DNA of 64,000 bases from WTFV01 sp965203525 (GCA_965203525.1 OZ241898.1:2418001-2482000); one strand, 5' to 3'. Positions 1-8,963 are shown, numbered from the stretch's first letter. The notes: a model not told the origin generated them from the sequence alone. Numbers and translations: made by a program.

Positions 1-208
1 GGTAGCTCCGTTCGCCGAGACGCTGCGCCCGCTTGCGCACCGCCCCCAGGGTCCGGCCGAGCTCACGGGCGACCGCCTCGAGCCGCCGCGCTCGCCACTT
101 CCGCTCAGGCCCGGAATCGAGGCTGCTGATCCCCTCGGCGCGGTTCGCCTGCACCGCCGCCCGAATCGCCGCATCCTCGGCCGCCGTCCACGGTCGCCCG
201 CGAGCCAC
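1..208 (-). CDS. Myb/SANT-like DNA-binding protein, C-terminus cut by window edge
   Basis: The reverse strand reads from a GTG at 208 as MARGRPWTAAEDAAI and continues open to base 1. The visible 69 residues have the pattern of a Myb/SANT-like helix-turn-helix: WTAAED near the start, then a second helix with RRLEAVARELGRT and a third with GAVRKRAQRLG. Proteins of this kind bind DNA or act as small regulators; no target can be inferred. The frame stays open upstream of the GTG and encodes CQGC and a QCDE segment, so a longer protein with a short Cys-containing lead is possible. The start is uncertain because no good ribosome binding site is visible. Confidence 0.5.
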   Translation of the reverse strand, partial: MARGRPWTAAEDAAIRAAVQANRAEGISSLDSGPERKWRARRLEAVARELGRTLGAVRKRAQRLGERSY

Positions 209-615
209 GGCGCAACCCTGACAGATTCCGGGCGCAATGTCCACTGTCGCAATCTCGTCGCACTGGCGACCAGCAGCGACGGCGACCCGAAGCGACGGCG
301 ACCTCGGATCCGACCAACGAGGCGACGTTGATCCAGGATGTCGCCGACGGCAAACAGGCCGGGGCGAGCCTCACGGCAGCCGACATGGCGCGGGCGGACG
401 CCGGCGCCGCACGTCCGCGGCGTCCGGCGCCGCGCGCGGCGCCGGCTATACTGGAGCCGCCTGCCGACCGGCCGCGACCGGCGGACGCCCGATCCGCCGC
501 CGGCGAGCCGCACGCCGCCGGACGCGCGGCGTGGCGCGCGCCATCGGCCCGCCGGTGATCCCGCGCGCCGCGCGGCGCGGACCACGAGGATCCGGCCGGC
601 CGGCGGCGAGTCGGA
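209..615. other. Intergenic region upstream of cvpA
   Basis: I see no convincing gene here. Open frames on both strands have the arginine-rich composition typical of noncoding frames in high-GC DNA. The only signal is a good -10 element at 447-452, reported separately. Confidence 0.4.
447..452 (+). promoter_or_regulatory. Candidate -10 box (TATACT)
   Basis: TATACT is one mismatch from the sigma-70 consensus and lies in otherwise GC-rich DNA, about 160 bp upstream of cvpA. No good -35 is visible, so the call rests on the -10 alone. Confidence 0.35.
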
Positions 616-1389
616 ATGGACATCAACGCGTTCGACCTGCTCCTGCTCGTCCTCGTCGGGCTGCTGGTCGCGGCGGGGCTGGTCAAGGGCCTGACCCGGC
701 TGCTGATCGGGATCGGGGCGCTGGTGGCGGCGTTCGTCCTCGCCGCCCGGTTCCACGCGCAGGCCGCCGCGGCGCTCGCCGGCGTGACGGGCGCGCCGGC
801 GCCGGCGGCGAACTTGGCCGGCTATCTGGCGATCTTCCTCGGGACGATGCTCGCCGGCGCGCTGCTCGGCCGCGTCCTGCGGGGCGTTCTGAAGGCGGCG
901 CTGCTCGGCTGGGCGGACCGGCTGGCCGGCGGCGCGGCGGGTCTGGCCGCGGCGCTGCTCGCGGCGGCGCTGATCATCCTGCCGGTGGTCGCCTACGCCC
1001 CGGCCGGCGAGCGCGTGCTGCGCGATTCCGTGCTCGCGCCGTGGGTGACGGTCGTCGCCGACCTCGCGAACCGGCTCGTGCCGGCGCGGCTCGCCGAGCA
1101 GTACCGGGAGCGGATGGACGCCTTGCGGCGGCACTGGCAACGGCGCCGGGACGCGGCCGGACCGGGAACGGCCCGCAACGGCGGACAGCAGTCCTTTCAC
1201 CCGCCTTGCGAGCGCCGGGACGCGGCCGGACCGGGAACGACGGCCCGCAACGGCGGGCGGCGGCCCGCTTGCGACCGGCGGGCCCGAACCGGGACGCCGG
1301 AAGCGACCTCGGTACGACTGCAAGACGGACAGCAGCCCGCTTGCCGTTCCACGGCTGCCGCGGGCGCGAATCCAGGGAGGACGGGATGA
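616..1389 (+). CDS. cvpA: CvpA family membrane protein with repetitive C-terminal tail
   Basis: The first 165 residues match CvpA (colicin V production) proteins: an N-terminal MDINAFDLLLLVLVGLLVAAGLVKG-type hydrophobic helix, a conserved small-residue second helix, and further membrane segments near residues 80-130. CvpA is an inner-membrane protein of unclear function. The family is usually 160-190 residues; this frame has 257. The extra tail, after about residue 175, is a low-complexity segment in which a 69-bp unit (23 codons) is repeated in frame, giving RRRDAAGPGT twice. The stop codon overlaps the next start (ATGA at 1386-1389), so the two genes are probably translationally coupled. 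The tail may be translated noncoding repeat rather than functional sequence. Confidence 0.75.
   Translation: MDINAFDLLLLVLVGLLVAAGLVKGLTRLLIGIGALVAAFVLAARFHAQAAAALAGVTGAPAPAANLAGYLAIFLGTMLAGALLGRVLRGVLKAALLGWADRLAGGAAGLAAALLAAALIILPVVAYAPAGERVLRDSVLAPWVTVVADLANRLVPARLAEQYRERMDALRRHWQRRRDAAGPGTARNGGQQSFHPPCERRDAAGPGTTARNGGRRPACDRRARTGTPEATSVRLQDGQQPACRSTAAAGANPGRTG
1143..1258. repeat. Direct duplication, period 69 bp, in cvpA 3' end
   Basis: The segment starting GCGCCGGGACGCGGCCGG occurs at 1143 and again at 1212, each copy about 44-47 bp. A weaker partial third copy (GGACAGCAG followed by a CCGCTTGC-like stretch) lies near 1326-1346. The period is a multiple of three, so the frame survives. 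Confidence 0.8.
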
Positions 1390-2828
1390 ACCGGATGCGC
1401 AGCCTCGCCGCCGTCGCCGCGACCACCCTGCTCGTCGCCGCCGGCTCCGCCCAGCCGGAGCCGGAGATCCTCGTCCGGGGCGGCGAGGTCTTCACCGCCG
1501 GCGGCCCGCGGGCGGCCGACGTCCGGATCGTCGGGTCGACGATCGCCGAGATCGGCGCCGGGCTCGTCGCGCGCGGCGCGGACACCGAGGAGATCGACGC
1601 CGGCGGCCTGCTGGTCCTGCCGGGCGGCATCGATCCGCACGTGCACCTCGGCGGCGGCCGGATGGACGACTACACGTCCGGGTCCGCCGCCGCGCTGGCC
1701 GGCGGCATCACGACCATCTCCAACTTCGGCGGCGTCGCCGCCGGGGAGACGCCGGCCGGGACGCTGGCGCGGGCCGCGGACGCGATCCGGGCGCAGACCA
1801 TCGCCGACGTCATCTTCCATCCGATCGTCTCCGATCCGGCCAGCGCCACGGCCGACTCGCTGGCGGCGCTGGCCGCGGCGGGACAGACCACCATCAAGGT
1901 GTTCATGGTCCGTCCCACCTTCGACGCTGCCGCTCCCGGCTTCGTCTCAACGATGCATGCGGCGCGCGAGACCGGCGTGCTGATGATGATCCACTGCGAG
2001 GACGCGGCCATCGTGCGGACCACGGCCGAACGCATGCTCGCCGACGGGCGCGGCGCGCTCTCCTTCTTCGCCGACGCGCGCCCGGTGGCGGCCGAGGTCG
2101 CCGCCACCCAGCGCGCGGTGGCGATGGCCGAGGCGACCGGCGCCCCGATCTACGTCGTGCACCTGTCGTCGGAACGCGCCCTGCGGGTCGCCGAGGAGGC
2201 GCAACGGCGGGGCCTGCCGGTCTACGTCGAAACGCGCCCCATCTACCTGCACCTGACCCGCGAGCGGTTCGACGGCCCGACGCCGGGACTGTACGTCGGC
2301 CAGCCGCCGCTGCGCGAGCAAGGCGACCTCGACGCGCTCTGGGACGGCATCGCGCGCGGGACGGTCCACGTGGTGGCCACCGACCACGTCGCCTACACGC
2401 GCGAGCAGAAGCTCGACCCGGCGCAGAACGTCCTGCGGCACCGGGCGGGCATGAGCAACCTGCAGGTGATGCTGCCGATGCTCTACGACGACGGCGTCCG
2501 CCGGGGACGCATCTCCCTGGAGCGGTTCGTCGAGGTCACCTCGTCCAACCCGGCCAAGCTGTTCGGCCTGTACCCGCGCAAGGGGACGATCGCCGTCGGG
2601 TCGGACGCGGACCTCGTGCTGTGGGATCCGGACGAGACGCGCACCATCCGCGACGAGGACATGTTCTCGGGCAGCGGCTATTCGATCCACGCGGGCCGGA
2701 CGGTCACCGGCTGGCCGACGCTGACGCTCCGCCGCGGCGAGATCGTGTACCGGGACGGCGCGGTGATCGGGACGGCGGGCAGCGGCGATCTGCTGCGCCG
2801 CGCACCGTGGCGAGGTCCGCCGCTCTGA
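1386..2828 (+). CDS. Secreted dihydropyrimidinase/hydantoinase-like amidohydrolase
   Basis: A 480-residue amidohydrolase of the D-hydantoinase/dihydropyrimidinase group, which hydrolyses cyclic amide rings using a binuclear metal centre. Visible metal ligands are His85 and His87 (DPHVHLG), the carbamylated Lys171 (TIKVFM), His203 (MIHCEDA), His259 (VVHLSS) and Asp333 (ATDHVA). The C-terminus has the usual KLFGLYPRKGTIAVGSDADLVLWDP block. Unlike cytosolic relatives it begins with a signal-peptide-like stretch (residues 1-22, MNRMRSLAAVAATTLLVAAG), so it is probably exported. The start at 1386 is supported by an AGGGAGG sequence just upstream and by overlap with the cvpA stop. The substrate cannot be told from sequence. 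Confidence 0.85.
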   Translation: MNRMRSLAAVAATTLLVAAGSAQPEPEILVRGGEVFTAGGPRAADVRIVGSTIAEIGAGLVARGADTEEIDAGGLLVLPGGIDPHVHLGGGRMDDYTSGSAAALAGGITTISNFGGVAAGETPAGTLARAADAIRAQTIADVIFHPIVSDPASATADSLAALAAAGQTTIKVFMVRPTFDAAAPGFVSTMHAARETGVLMMIHCEDAAIVRTTAERMLADGRGALSFFADARPVAAEVAATQRAVAMAEATGAPIYVVHLSSERALRVAEEAQRRGLPVYVETRPIYLHLTRERFDGPTPGLYVGQPPLREQGDLDALWDGIARGTVHVVATDHVAYTREQKLDPAQNVLRHRAGMSNLQVMLPMLYDDGVRRGRISLERFVEVTSSNPAKLFGLYPRKGTIAVGSDADLVLWDPDETRTIRDEDMFSGSGYSIHAGRTVTGWPTLTLRRGEIVYRDGAVIGTAGSGDLLRRAPWRGPPL

Positions 2829-2961
2829 CCGGGCGCCGGCGCGGATCGTCACCCGCGGCGCGGGCCGCGGGTGCCGCGGCCGATCCGCGGGGAATCGCTC
2901 GCGCTGATGGGAAGACCTGTCCGCCCGCCGCCGAAGCGTTCGCGCGCTGCTGGACGACCTG

Positions 2962-3000
2962 CATTCACGCCGTGAATGATTATCATTCACGCCGTGAATG
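2962..3000. promoter_or_regulatory. 39-bp near-perfect palindrome over the start of the ATPase gene
   Basis: Two identical 17-bp palindromes (CATTCACGCCGTGAATG, at 2962-2978 and 2984-3000) are spaced 22 bp apart, about two helical turns. Together they form one palindrome centred on 2981. Its middle, 2975-2987, reads AATGATAATCATT on the minus strand, the same as the core of the classical Fur box. The site covers the likely ATG at 2976, so a bound repressor would block initiation. The binding protein is unknown. Confidence 0.6.
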
Positions 3001-4218
3001 AAAACGCACTCCCCCGCTTCGTTTCCTCCAGTCTCCGCGACCGCCTGCGGGTCATGCCGGCGGTGGTGGTCACGGGCGCCCGCCAGACCGGCAAGAGCAC
3101 CCTGGTCCAGGCGCTCGCGCCGGCCGGCCGGAGCTACCGCTCGCTGGACGACCTGGACGTGATCGACGCGGCCCGCCGCGACCCGGATGCGCTCGTGGGC
3201 GGAGACCGGCCGGTGACCCTGGACGAGGTGCAGCGGGCGCCCGAACTGCTGCTCGCCGTCAAGCGGGCGATCGATCGACGCCGGCGGCCGGGGCGTTTCG
3301 TCCTCACCGGGTCGGCGAACCTGCTGCTCATGCAACGGGTGTCCGAGTCGCTCGCCGGACGCGCGAGCTACCTGACGCTGTGGCCGATGACGCGGCGCGA
3401 GCAGCGGGGACTCGGGCGCTGCGGCGCCTGGGACGCGCTGCTCGGAGCGCCGGATCGGAACTGGCTCGACCTGCTGGCGGCCGAGCCGGACGCGCGGGAG
3501 GACTGGCGCGCGGCGGCCCGGCGGGGCGGGTTCCCGGTTCCGGCCGCGCACCTCGACGCGGACGCCGAGCGCGCGGTCTGGTTCGACGGCTACGTGCGCA
3601 CCTTACCTGGAGCGCGACCTGCAGGTCCTGTCGTCGATCGCCGCGTTGCCCGACTTCCGCCGCCTGATGCAGGCCGCGGCCCTGCGGCTGGGCGGCCTCG
3701 TCAACCAGACGGATCTGGGCCGCGACGCCGGGCTGCCGCAGCCGACGGTGCGCCGGTACCTCAACCTGCTCGAAACCTCCCACCTGCTGGTGCGAATTCC
3801 CGCCTATGCCGTGAACCGCACCAAGCGGCTCGTCAAGGCGCCGAAGCTCTACTGGGCCGATACGGGAATGGCGCTGCATCTGGCGGGGGCGGCCGCGCCG
3901 GGCGGGGCGCCTCTCGAGAACCTGGTGCTGCAGGATCTGCTGGCGTGGCGCGACGCCCGCCCCGGCCGCGCCGAGGTCTGCCACTGGCGCACGACGATCG
4001 GCGAAGAGGTGGACTTCGTGATCGAGGCGGACGGCCGCCTCCTGCCGCTCGAGATCAAGTCGGGCAGCCGCCTCCGCCTCGGCGACGCCGCGCACCTGCG
4101 CGCCTTTCGCGCGGAATACGGCGACGCGGCCCGGGCGGGACTGCTGCTCCATGCCGGCGCCGCCCTCGAATGGCTCACGCCGGACGTGCTCGCCGCGCCC
4201 TGGTGGAAGGTGCTGTGA
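2976..4218 (+). pseudogene. DUF4143-type ATPase, broken by a one-base frameshift
   Basis: The first half encodes an AAA ATPase with a Walker A (VTGARQTGKST) and Walker B-like VTLDEVQRAPELL. The second half, in another frame from about 3605, continues the family with a winged-helix segment (LVNQTDLGRDAGLPQPTVRRYLNLLE) and a PD-(D/E)XK-like end (EEVDFVIEADGRLLPLEIKSG). The join is at 3602-3606: the present CGC ACC TTA CCT would read CGC ACC TAC CTG GAG CGC if one T were removed, restoring the expected YLERDLQ. The gene is therefore either recently inactivated or carries a sequencing error. ATG 2976 and GTG 2994 are alternative starts, both inside the palindrome. Such proteins often occur as stand-alone accessory genes of unknown role. 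Confidence 0.75.
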
Positions 4219-4549
4219 AGCGGCGCGAGCCGCGCTGGACCCCGTCGTGATGCCGGCCCGCATGGTCGCGCGGAGCGCCGGCGATACGACGCGGTAGAAG
4301 ATCAGGCCGGCTTCGCGGTCAGGCGACCGCCACGCGCAGCTCGACGTGGCTCAGGCGGAGAGAACCCGCGCGACGATGCCGAACGCGAGCCGCTCGATCC
4401 GGAGGCGGTCAGCGCGCTGGCTCCCGCCCCGCTGGTCGAACCGCCCGGCGGCCCCGACCCGCACGACGTTGCGGACAGGCTCATCCACTTCCTGACCTGT
4501 GCGGTGCTGGCAGGAGACCTGTGGCTGGCGTCCGCCGCCGAGCCGGCGG
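4219..4549. other. Gene-free stretch, possible gene remnants
   Basis: No convincing gene. A short minus-strand piece near 4319-4360 encodes VELRVAVA followed by a stop, resembling the end of the methyltransferase gene at 6829 (LRVVIA stop) in both sequence and setting. It may be a decayed duplicate. Confidence 0.3.
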
Positions 4550-4876
4550 TCATCGGCGCGCTTCTTCGTCCCGGCGGCCGGCCGCCGGGACGAGCTTGAG
4601 CAGCAGTGCGTCGAGGGTGGTGCGCACGCCGTCGACGTTCGCGCCGATTTGCGCGTGCGCCGCACGATTTTCGGCACGCAGCACGTCGAACTGCCGGTTG
4701 ACCGCGTCGAACTGTCTGTCGACCGCGTCGAACTTCTGGTTGACCGCGTCGATCTGCCGGTTGACCGCGTCGATCTGCCGGTTGACCGCGTCGATCTGCC
4801 GGTTGACCAACATGACGATCAACCCGCCGACCGGCACCACCACGGCCGCGACCGCGCCCATCATCTGCCAGTCCAT
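4550..4876 (-). CDS. Small membrane-anchored coiled-coil protein
   Basis: A 108-residue protein with one N-terminal membrane helix (residues 5-24, GAVAAVVVPVGGLIVMLV) followed by a long heptad-repeat coiled coil. The unit NRQIDAV recurs with small changes about six times. The C-terminus (TTLDALLLKLVPAAGRRDEEARR) is charged. Type II or III orientation with the coiled coil facing the cytoplasm or periplasm cannot be decided. I recognise no function; proteins of this build often oligomerise or scaffold. Part of its 3' end is duplicated at 5364-5477. Confidence 0.6.
   Translation of the reverse strand: MDWQMMGAVAAVVVPVGGLIVMLVNRQIDAVNRQIDAVNRQIDAVNQKFDAVDRQFDAVNRQFDVLRAENRAAHAQIGANVDGVRTTLDALLLKLVPAAGRRDEEARR
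4690..4806. repeat. 21-bp tandem repeats encoding heptads
   Basis: A unit like CGGTTGACCGCGTCGATCTGC recurs about six times without spacers. It encodes the seven-residue coiled-coil repeat of the minus-strand gene, so it is a coding minisatellite and not a CRISPR array. Confidence 0.85.
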
Positions 4877-5534
4877 GCGCTACCTCCAGGACGTCAATGG
4901 TCCGGTGCGTTCCCGATCCGACCGCGGGGCGACGAAGGACGTGGGGCGGGCGCGTTCATGCGGGAGCGCTCCTGCCGGGTCGTCCGCGGCCCGGGAATCG
5001 GATCCGAGGCAAACCGCGTGCCAGTCCTGGGAGCGCACGCAGCTCGGCGGCAGCCCCGCAAACCCGCCGCGCCGCGCAGGCCGACCTCGCCGGCGGTGGT
5101 GAACCGGCCGAAGCTGAAACGCAACGAACCGTAGGCCGCTTCGTCGTCCGGCCCGATGATGGCGGGTCATCACCGCGACGATGGCGGGCGACCGGGGTGG
5201 TCGCGGCGGCGTAGTCGCGGTAGATCGGCGTCTTCACGGTGCGCCACGCGGAACGGCCGGCCGGGGCCGCGTCAACCGCAATGATACCGTGCGCGGCCCC
5301 GCGGAGAGAAACCCGAGTCTCTTCCAACGACAAGTGAGCCTGAACGGGGGGCGGGCGCGAGGTGTGGCTGGCGTCCGCCGCCGAGCCGGCGGGCATCGGC
5401 GCGTTTCTTCTTCCGAGCGGCCGGCCGCCCGGAACCGGCCGCCGGGACGAGCTTGAGCAGCAGTGTGTCGAGGGTGGCGCGCGGACGTGCTCGCCGCGCC
5501 CTGGTGGAAGGTGCTGTGAGCGTCGCGCGAGCCG
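4877..5534. other. Gene-free stretch with duplicated gene ends
   Basis: No gene is convincing in 4877-5363; open frames have noncoding composition. The right part, 5364-5519, is a composite of two duplicated gene ends described as a repeat. Confidence 0.45.
5364..5519. repeat. Composite copy of the 3' ends of two different genes
   Basis: 5364-5477 is an imperfect copy of 4521-4620, the 3' end and downstream flank of the coiled-coil gene, with a short extra insertion. Directly next to it, 5482-5519 is a 38-bp identical copy of 4181-4218, the last codons and stop of the DUF4143 ATPase gene. The two sources lie about 300 bp apart and have been brought together here. Confidence 0.85.
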
Positions 5535-6767
5535 TCACAGCGTGTCGCGGCGGAGGCGCTCGACGGTTTCGACGCAGTACGCCTCCTCCTTCAGGTGACG
5601 CTGCCCCATCGTCACGGTGAACGTCAGGACGAGGTCGAACGCGACGACGGCCGCCACCGTCCGAAACGTTCTTCGACGGGTTCGGCGCAGGGAGGTCGAA
5701 GTCAGCCAGCGCCACGCCAGCGTCAAGACGATGGCGCTCGACGGCAGCAGCAGGAACTGCCAGTAGTCGTGCCGCGCGGCGGCGACGTTGAACACCGCCA
5801 CGTAGGCGGCGCCGGCGGCAAGGAAGATCAGGCCGACTTCCGCCGCGGCGTCGCCGCCGGCCGGCCGCCGCAAGAACGACGCGCCTCCCCGCCAGGCGAG
5901 CGCTCCCAGCGCGGCCACCGACGTCAGGCTGAAATACCGCCAGTGCAGCTCCAGGACGCGGCCGAGCCAGGCGGCGGGACCGTGACCGGAATCGCCGCCC
6001 GCGCGCGACGCAAGGAGGTCGCCGAGGTACGCCAGCCCGCCGGGCTGCACCGACGCCAGCAGCGCCACGTTCGCAACGAACAGGACGCCGCCGCTCAGAC
6101 CCAGCCAGACCAGCGGGGCGGCGGCCCGCCGGCGCCCGCCCGCCAGCAGCACCCGGACGGCGTGCAGCATGCACGCGGCCATGACGAAGAAGCCCGCCCA
6201 GCCCATCGCGCCCGCCCAGACGCAGCCGAGAACCGAGGCGGCGCACCACCACCCCGCGGCCGGGCTTCCGCGCAGATATTCCCAGTAGCCCCTGACGATG
6301 AGGATCGCGCCGGGCAGCACCAGCGTCTCGTGGTTCACCATGCGTCCGAAGAAGGCCGACTCCGGCAGGAGGACGAAGCAGAGCGCCGCGACGGCCACTT
6401 CCCGGTCGTTGCGCAGTATCCGCCGCGCCAGCCCGACGAACAGCAGCGTGCCCAGCACGTGGAACAGGATCGCCGTCGCGCGCGTCGTCGCCGGCCCGTC
6501 GCTCCCGGCCATGCCGTACGCGGCGGCGAGGACGAGTCCCGGTCCCGGCGGGTGATGGGGGTAGAACGAACCGGCGCCGGTCGCAGGAGAATGGAAGTAG
6601 TTCTGGGCGCGGGTCGTCCGCAGGCCGATGGTCAGATGGGAACGCGCGAACGTCGCGTGGAGCGCGTTGTTGTCCTCGTGCTTCAACCGATAGTCCGCGC
6701 CGATCCCGATCGACAGGAGGGCGGCCTGCAATGCGAGGATCGCCGCCAGGGTTCCGGGGTGCTTCAT
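5535..6767 (-). CDS. Polytopic membrane glycosyltransferase-like protein (PMT/ArnT-like)
   Basis: A 410-residue multispanning protein starting at ATG 6767. It has an N-terminal helix, then a loop with NNALHATFARSHL and HSPATGAGSFYPHHPPGPGL, followed by about eight further membrane segments. This layout is that of lipid-phosphate-sugar-dependent glycosyltransferases (GT39/GT83/PMT_2 group), in which the first large outer loop carries the acidic catalytic site. An in-frame TTG start at 6836 would overlap the upstream methyltransferase gene but lacks support. It is the last gene of a minus-strand run from 9197 that includes the methyltransferase, suggesting cell-surface glycan or lipid modification. 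The acceptor is unknown. Confidence 0.6.
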   Translation of the reverse strand: MKHPGTLAAILALQAALLSIGIGADYRLKHEDNNALHATFARSHLTIGLRTTRAQNYFHSPATGAGSFYPHHPPGPGLVLAAAYGMAGSDGPATTRATAILFHVLGTLLFVGLARRILRNDREVAVAALCFVLLPESAFFGRMVNHETLVLPGAILIVRGYWEYLRGSPAAGWWCAASVLGCVWAGAMGWAGFFVMAACMLHAVRVLLAGGRRRAAAPLVWLGLSGGVLFVANVALLASVQPGGLAYLGDLLASRAGGDSGHGPAAWLGRVLELHWRYFSLTSVAALGALAWRGGASFLRRPAGGDAAAEVGLIFLAAGAAYVAVFNVAAARHDYWQFLLLPSSAIVLTLAWRWLTSTSLRRTRRRTFRTVAAVVAFDLVLTFTVTMGQRHLKEEAYCVETVERLRRDTL

Positions 6768-6828
6768 GACGCCTGTATCCCGTGAGTGCTCCCGGTGGAT
6801 TGCCCCCGCGACGAATCGCGGATCGCGG

Positions 6829-8166
6829 TCAGGCAATCACCACGCGCAGCACCGGCGGCCTGGAGGCGCCGTGCGCCGCGAACCACGTAACGCCTTCGAC
6901 CACGAGATCGAAGTGGAGGTCGTAGGCGCCGGGGCGCTCGATCGCCGGCAACGTGAGCCGCGCGATGAACCGTTCGCCGGGATCGACGTCGCGGTCGAGC
7001 GCCGCGCGATGCCAATCGAAGTCGATCACCTTGCCGAGCGGCTCTCCGGATGCGTGGAGATGGACGCCCAGCCGCGTCCATCCGGCGCGCGATGCGCCGG
7101 CTCCCCGACGCAGCCACCGCGTGTCCCCGGTATTCGTCACGCGCAGGACGACTTGGAGCGGCTCTCCGCGGGCCAGCGTCACCGGTCCGGCGGGGCGCAG
7201 GATCCGAAGCCGGGACGCCAGCCGCCCGGGCCGGGCCGTCGTCGCCAGCGAGCTTCCCTTGTGCAGCAACAGATAATGGTGCCCGGCGATCTCGTGACGC
7301 AGATCCGCCCAGTACCGGCGGAACCCCCGGCCACCCAGGAAACGTCCGATGCCGCGTGCCGGCAACTCGTGGCGCCGCGTCGGTCCTTCCGCCAGCACGT
7401 TCACCTCGTCGAAGCCGGCAGCTTCGGCCAGGGCGGCGACGTCCGCAACGGCCAGCTCGTTCTCCAGGACGTCCCAGTTGGCGGTTTCGGCGACGCTGGC
7501 CGGGCTCGAAGCGTGTCCCGGCCCCGGCTCGGACATCGCCGCGACGCCGTCGGCGCGCAGCACCCGGTGCATCTCGGCGAGCAGCTCGCGCTGGTTCGGG
7601 ACGTGATGAAAGGCGTCGTACACCACGATGCGGTCGCACGAACCGTCGTCGAGGGGCAGTCGGCGTCCATCGTAGGGGAGGAAGCGCGGTTCGAGCGACC
7701 AGTTCGTCCACGAGTCCCGCTCGAACAACTGCCGGCCCAGGGCGAGCGCGGTCGCGGAAACGTCGACGGCGATCGTGCGGCAGCCGTAGCGGTTCAGCAG
7801 GTGTGACAGCCAGCAGGACCCGGCGCCGATCTCGACCACGGTGTCCCCGGGCCGCAGCCGCGCGCCGGCGATCAGGACGCCGGCGGCGACGAGGTGCCGG
7901 GCGAACTGCCCGGTGTCGCTGAACGGCTTGGTGAGCAGCGACGACGGCTGTGGGTGTTCGGCGAAGTACCGCTCGGCCGCCTCGTTGTACGCGGCGGCGC
8001 GCGCCACGACGCGGGGGTTCTCGACCGCCCGGCCCGGCGGGGACGGAAGACGAAACGGCAGCAGGGCGAAGCGGAGAACCGGCTCCCAGGCCGCGTACGC
8101 CGCCCGGCGCAGGCCGGGGAATCGCTCGAACGCCGCAACCGCGCCGGCGCGCAGGAGTCGGCTCAT
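6829..8166 (-). CDS. SAM-dependent methyltransferase with C-terminal beta-sandwich
   Basis: A 445-residue protein. Residues about 85-230 form a class I methyltransferase: motif I VVEIGAGSCWLSHLL, an acidic end of strand 2 (IAVDVS), and a post-motif region DRIVVYDAFHHVPNQRELLAEMHRVL. After residue about 310 the sequence RGEPLQVVLRVTNTGDTRWL to the end looks like an Ig-like beta sandwich of the kind found on surface-glycan proteins. The start ATG at 8166 overlaps the stop of the upstream gene (ATGA), indicating coupling. Context with a membrane glycosyltransferase suggests methylation of a glycan or its precursor; the substrate is not known. Confidence 0.75.
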   Translation of the reverse strand: MSRLLRAGAVAAFERFPGLRRAAYAAWEPVLRFALLPFRLPSPPGRAVENPRVVARAAAYNEAAERYFAEHPQPSSLLTKPFSDTGQFARHLVAAGVLIAGARLRPGDTVVEIGAGSCWLSHLLNRYGCRTIAVDVSATALALGRQLFERDSWTNWSLEPRFLPYDGRRLPLDDGSCDRIVVYDAFHHVPNQRELLAEMHRVLRADGVAAMSEPGPGHASSPASVAETANWDVLENELAVADVAALAEAAGFDEVNVLAEGPTRRHELPARGIGRFLGGRGFRRYWADLRHEIAGHHYLLLHKGSSLATTARPGRLASRLRILRPAGPVTLARGEPLQVVLRVTNTGDTRWLRRGAGASRAGWTRLGVHLHASGEPLGKVIDFDWHRAALDRDVDPGERFIARLTLPAIERPGAYDLHFDLVVEGVTWFAAHGASRPPVLRVVIA

Positions 8167-8960
8167 CCCCGGATGACGACGCACGGGCGGCGCAACAAGC
8201 CGAGGTCATCGGACCAACCTGCCCACAGCAGCGCGGCGCCGATGAGGGAACGGGTCCGGGACGTCGGCGTGAGGGCGTCGTGGGACGCCGGATCGGGCAG
8301 CGCGCGGTGGAACGCGTCGACGGCGGCCCTGGCGTCCGATTCGTGCGACTCCGTCTTCCCCTGTTCGGTGACCATCGCTTCCCAGACGAAGAGGCCGCTC
8401 TGAACGGCTTCGAATGCCCCCCAGTCCAGGAAGGCCTCGACGTCCTGGACCGTCTGCCGAATGCGTTGCAGAATCCAGGCGACCTCCGTCAGTCCCGTCG
8501 CGAGCGACGTCGCTCCCGCCCCGGCGGAATACGGCCGATTGCCTTCTCCGTCCCGCGCCCGTGTCAGATCCCGTGGTCTGTCCGCCACGGGGACCCACAG
8601 CGGACACTCGAAACCGAGCGCAACCTTTTCCCCGTTCGCAAGGTGGCCGCCGACCAGGTCGGCGAGCGCCTGAATGTCTTTTCCCGACGACCTTTCCTGG
8701 TCCGCCGCGGTGGAGAGACTGGCCCATCCGAACCGTCCGTTGCTGACCGACCCGATGTCCGCGCAACATATGGTCACGTCGTCGATCCTGGAAAAACAGG
8801 ATTCGGGGTACAGGTAGTCCTCTCCCGATTCGTCGACGATACGAACCTGATGGTGTTTTGCCGCTTCCTCGTCGGGGAGCAGCCGATAGCGGGCGCCGCG
8901 GTCCAGAGACGCCTCGTAGCCCGCGTTGCGGAGACAGACGACAAAGTTCGAACCGGGCAT
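8163..8960 (-). CDS. Two-part protein: small conserved N-terminal module plus DUF429-like domain
   Basis: A 265-residue protein. Residues 1-60 (SNFVVCLRNAGYEASLDRGARYR, then VRIVDESGEDYLYPESCFSRID) resemble a small family normally found as a separate short protein. From residue about 65 (ICCADIGSVSNGRFGWA) the rest resembles a predicted RNase H-fold, DUF429-like protein, with ECPLWVPV as a possible active-site strand. The stop overlaps the methyltransferase start. The upstream small gene at 8964-9197 ends 3 bp away, so the pair are probably cotranscribed. The fusion could be genuine or the product of a deletion between neighbouring genes. No function is assigned. Confidence 0.55.
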   Translation of the reverse strand: MPGSNFVVCLRNAGYEASLDRGARYRLLPDEEAAKHHQVRIVDESGEDYLYPESCFSRIDDVTICCADIGSVSNGRFGWASLSTAADQERSSGKDIQALADLVGGHLANGEKVALGFECPLWVPVADRPRDLTRARDGEGNRPYSAGAGATSLATGLTEVAWILQRIRQTVQDVEAFLDWGAFEAVQSGLFVWEAMVTEQGKTESHESDARAAVDAFHRALPDPASHDALTPTSRTRSLIGAALLWAGWSDDLGLLRRPCVVIRG

Positions 8961-8963
8961 GGT

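Noticed and set aside
4690..4806. Regular 21-bp repeats resembling a CRISPR array
   Set aside because: There are no spacers, and the repeats encode coiled-coil heptads in a real frame.
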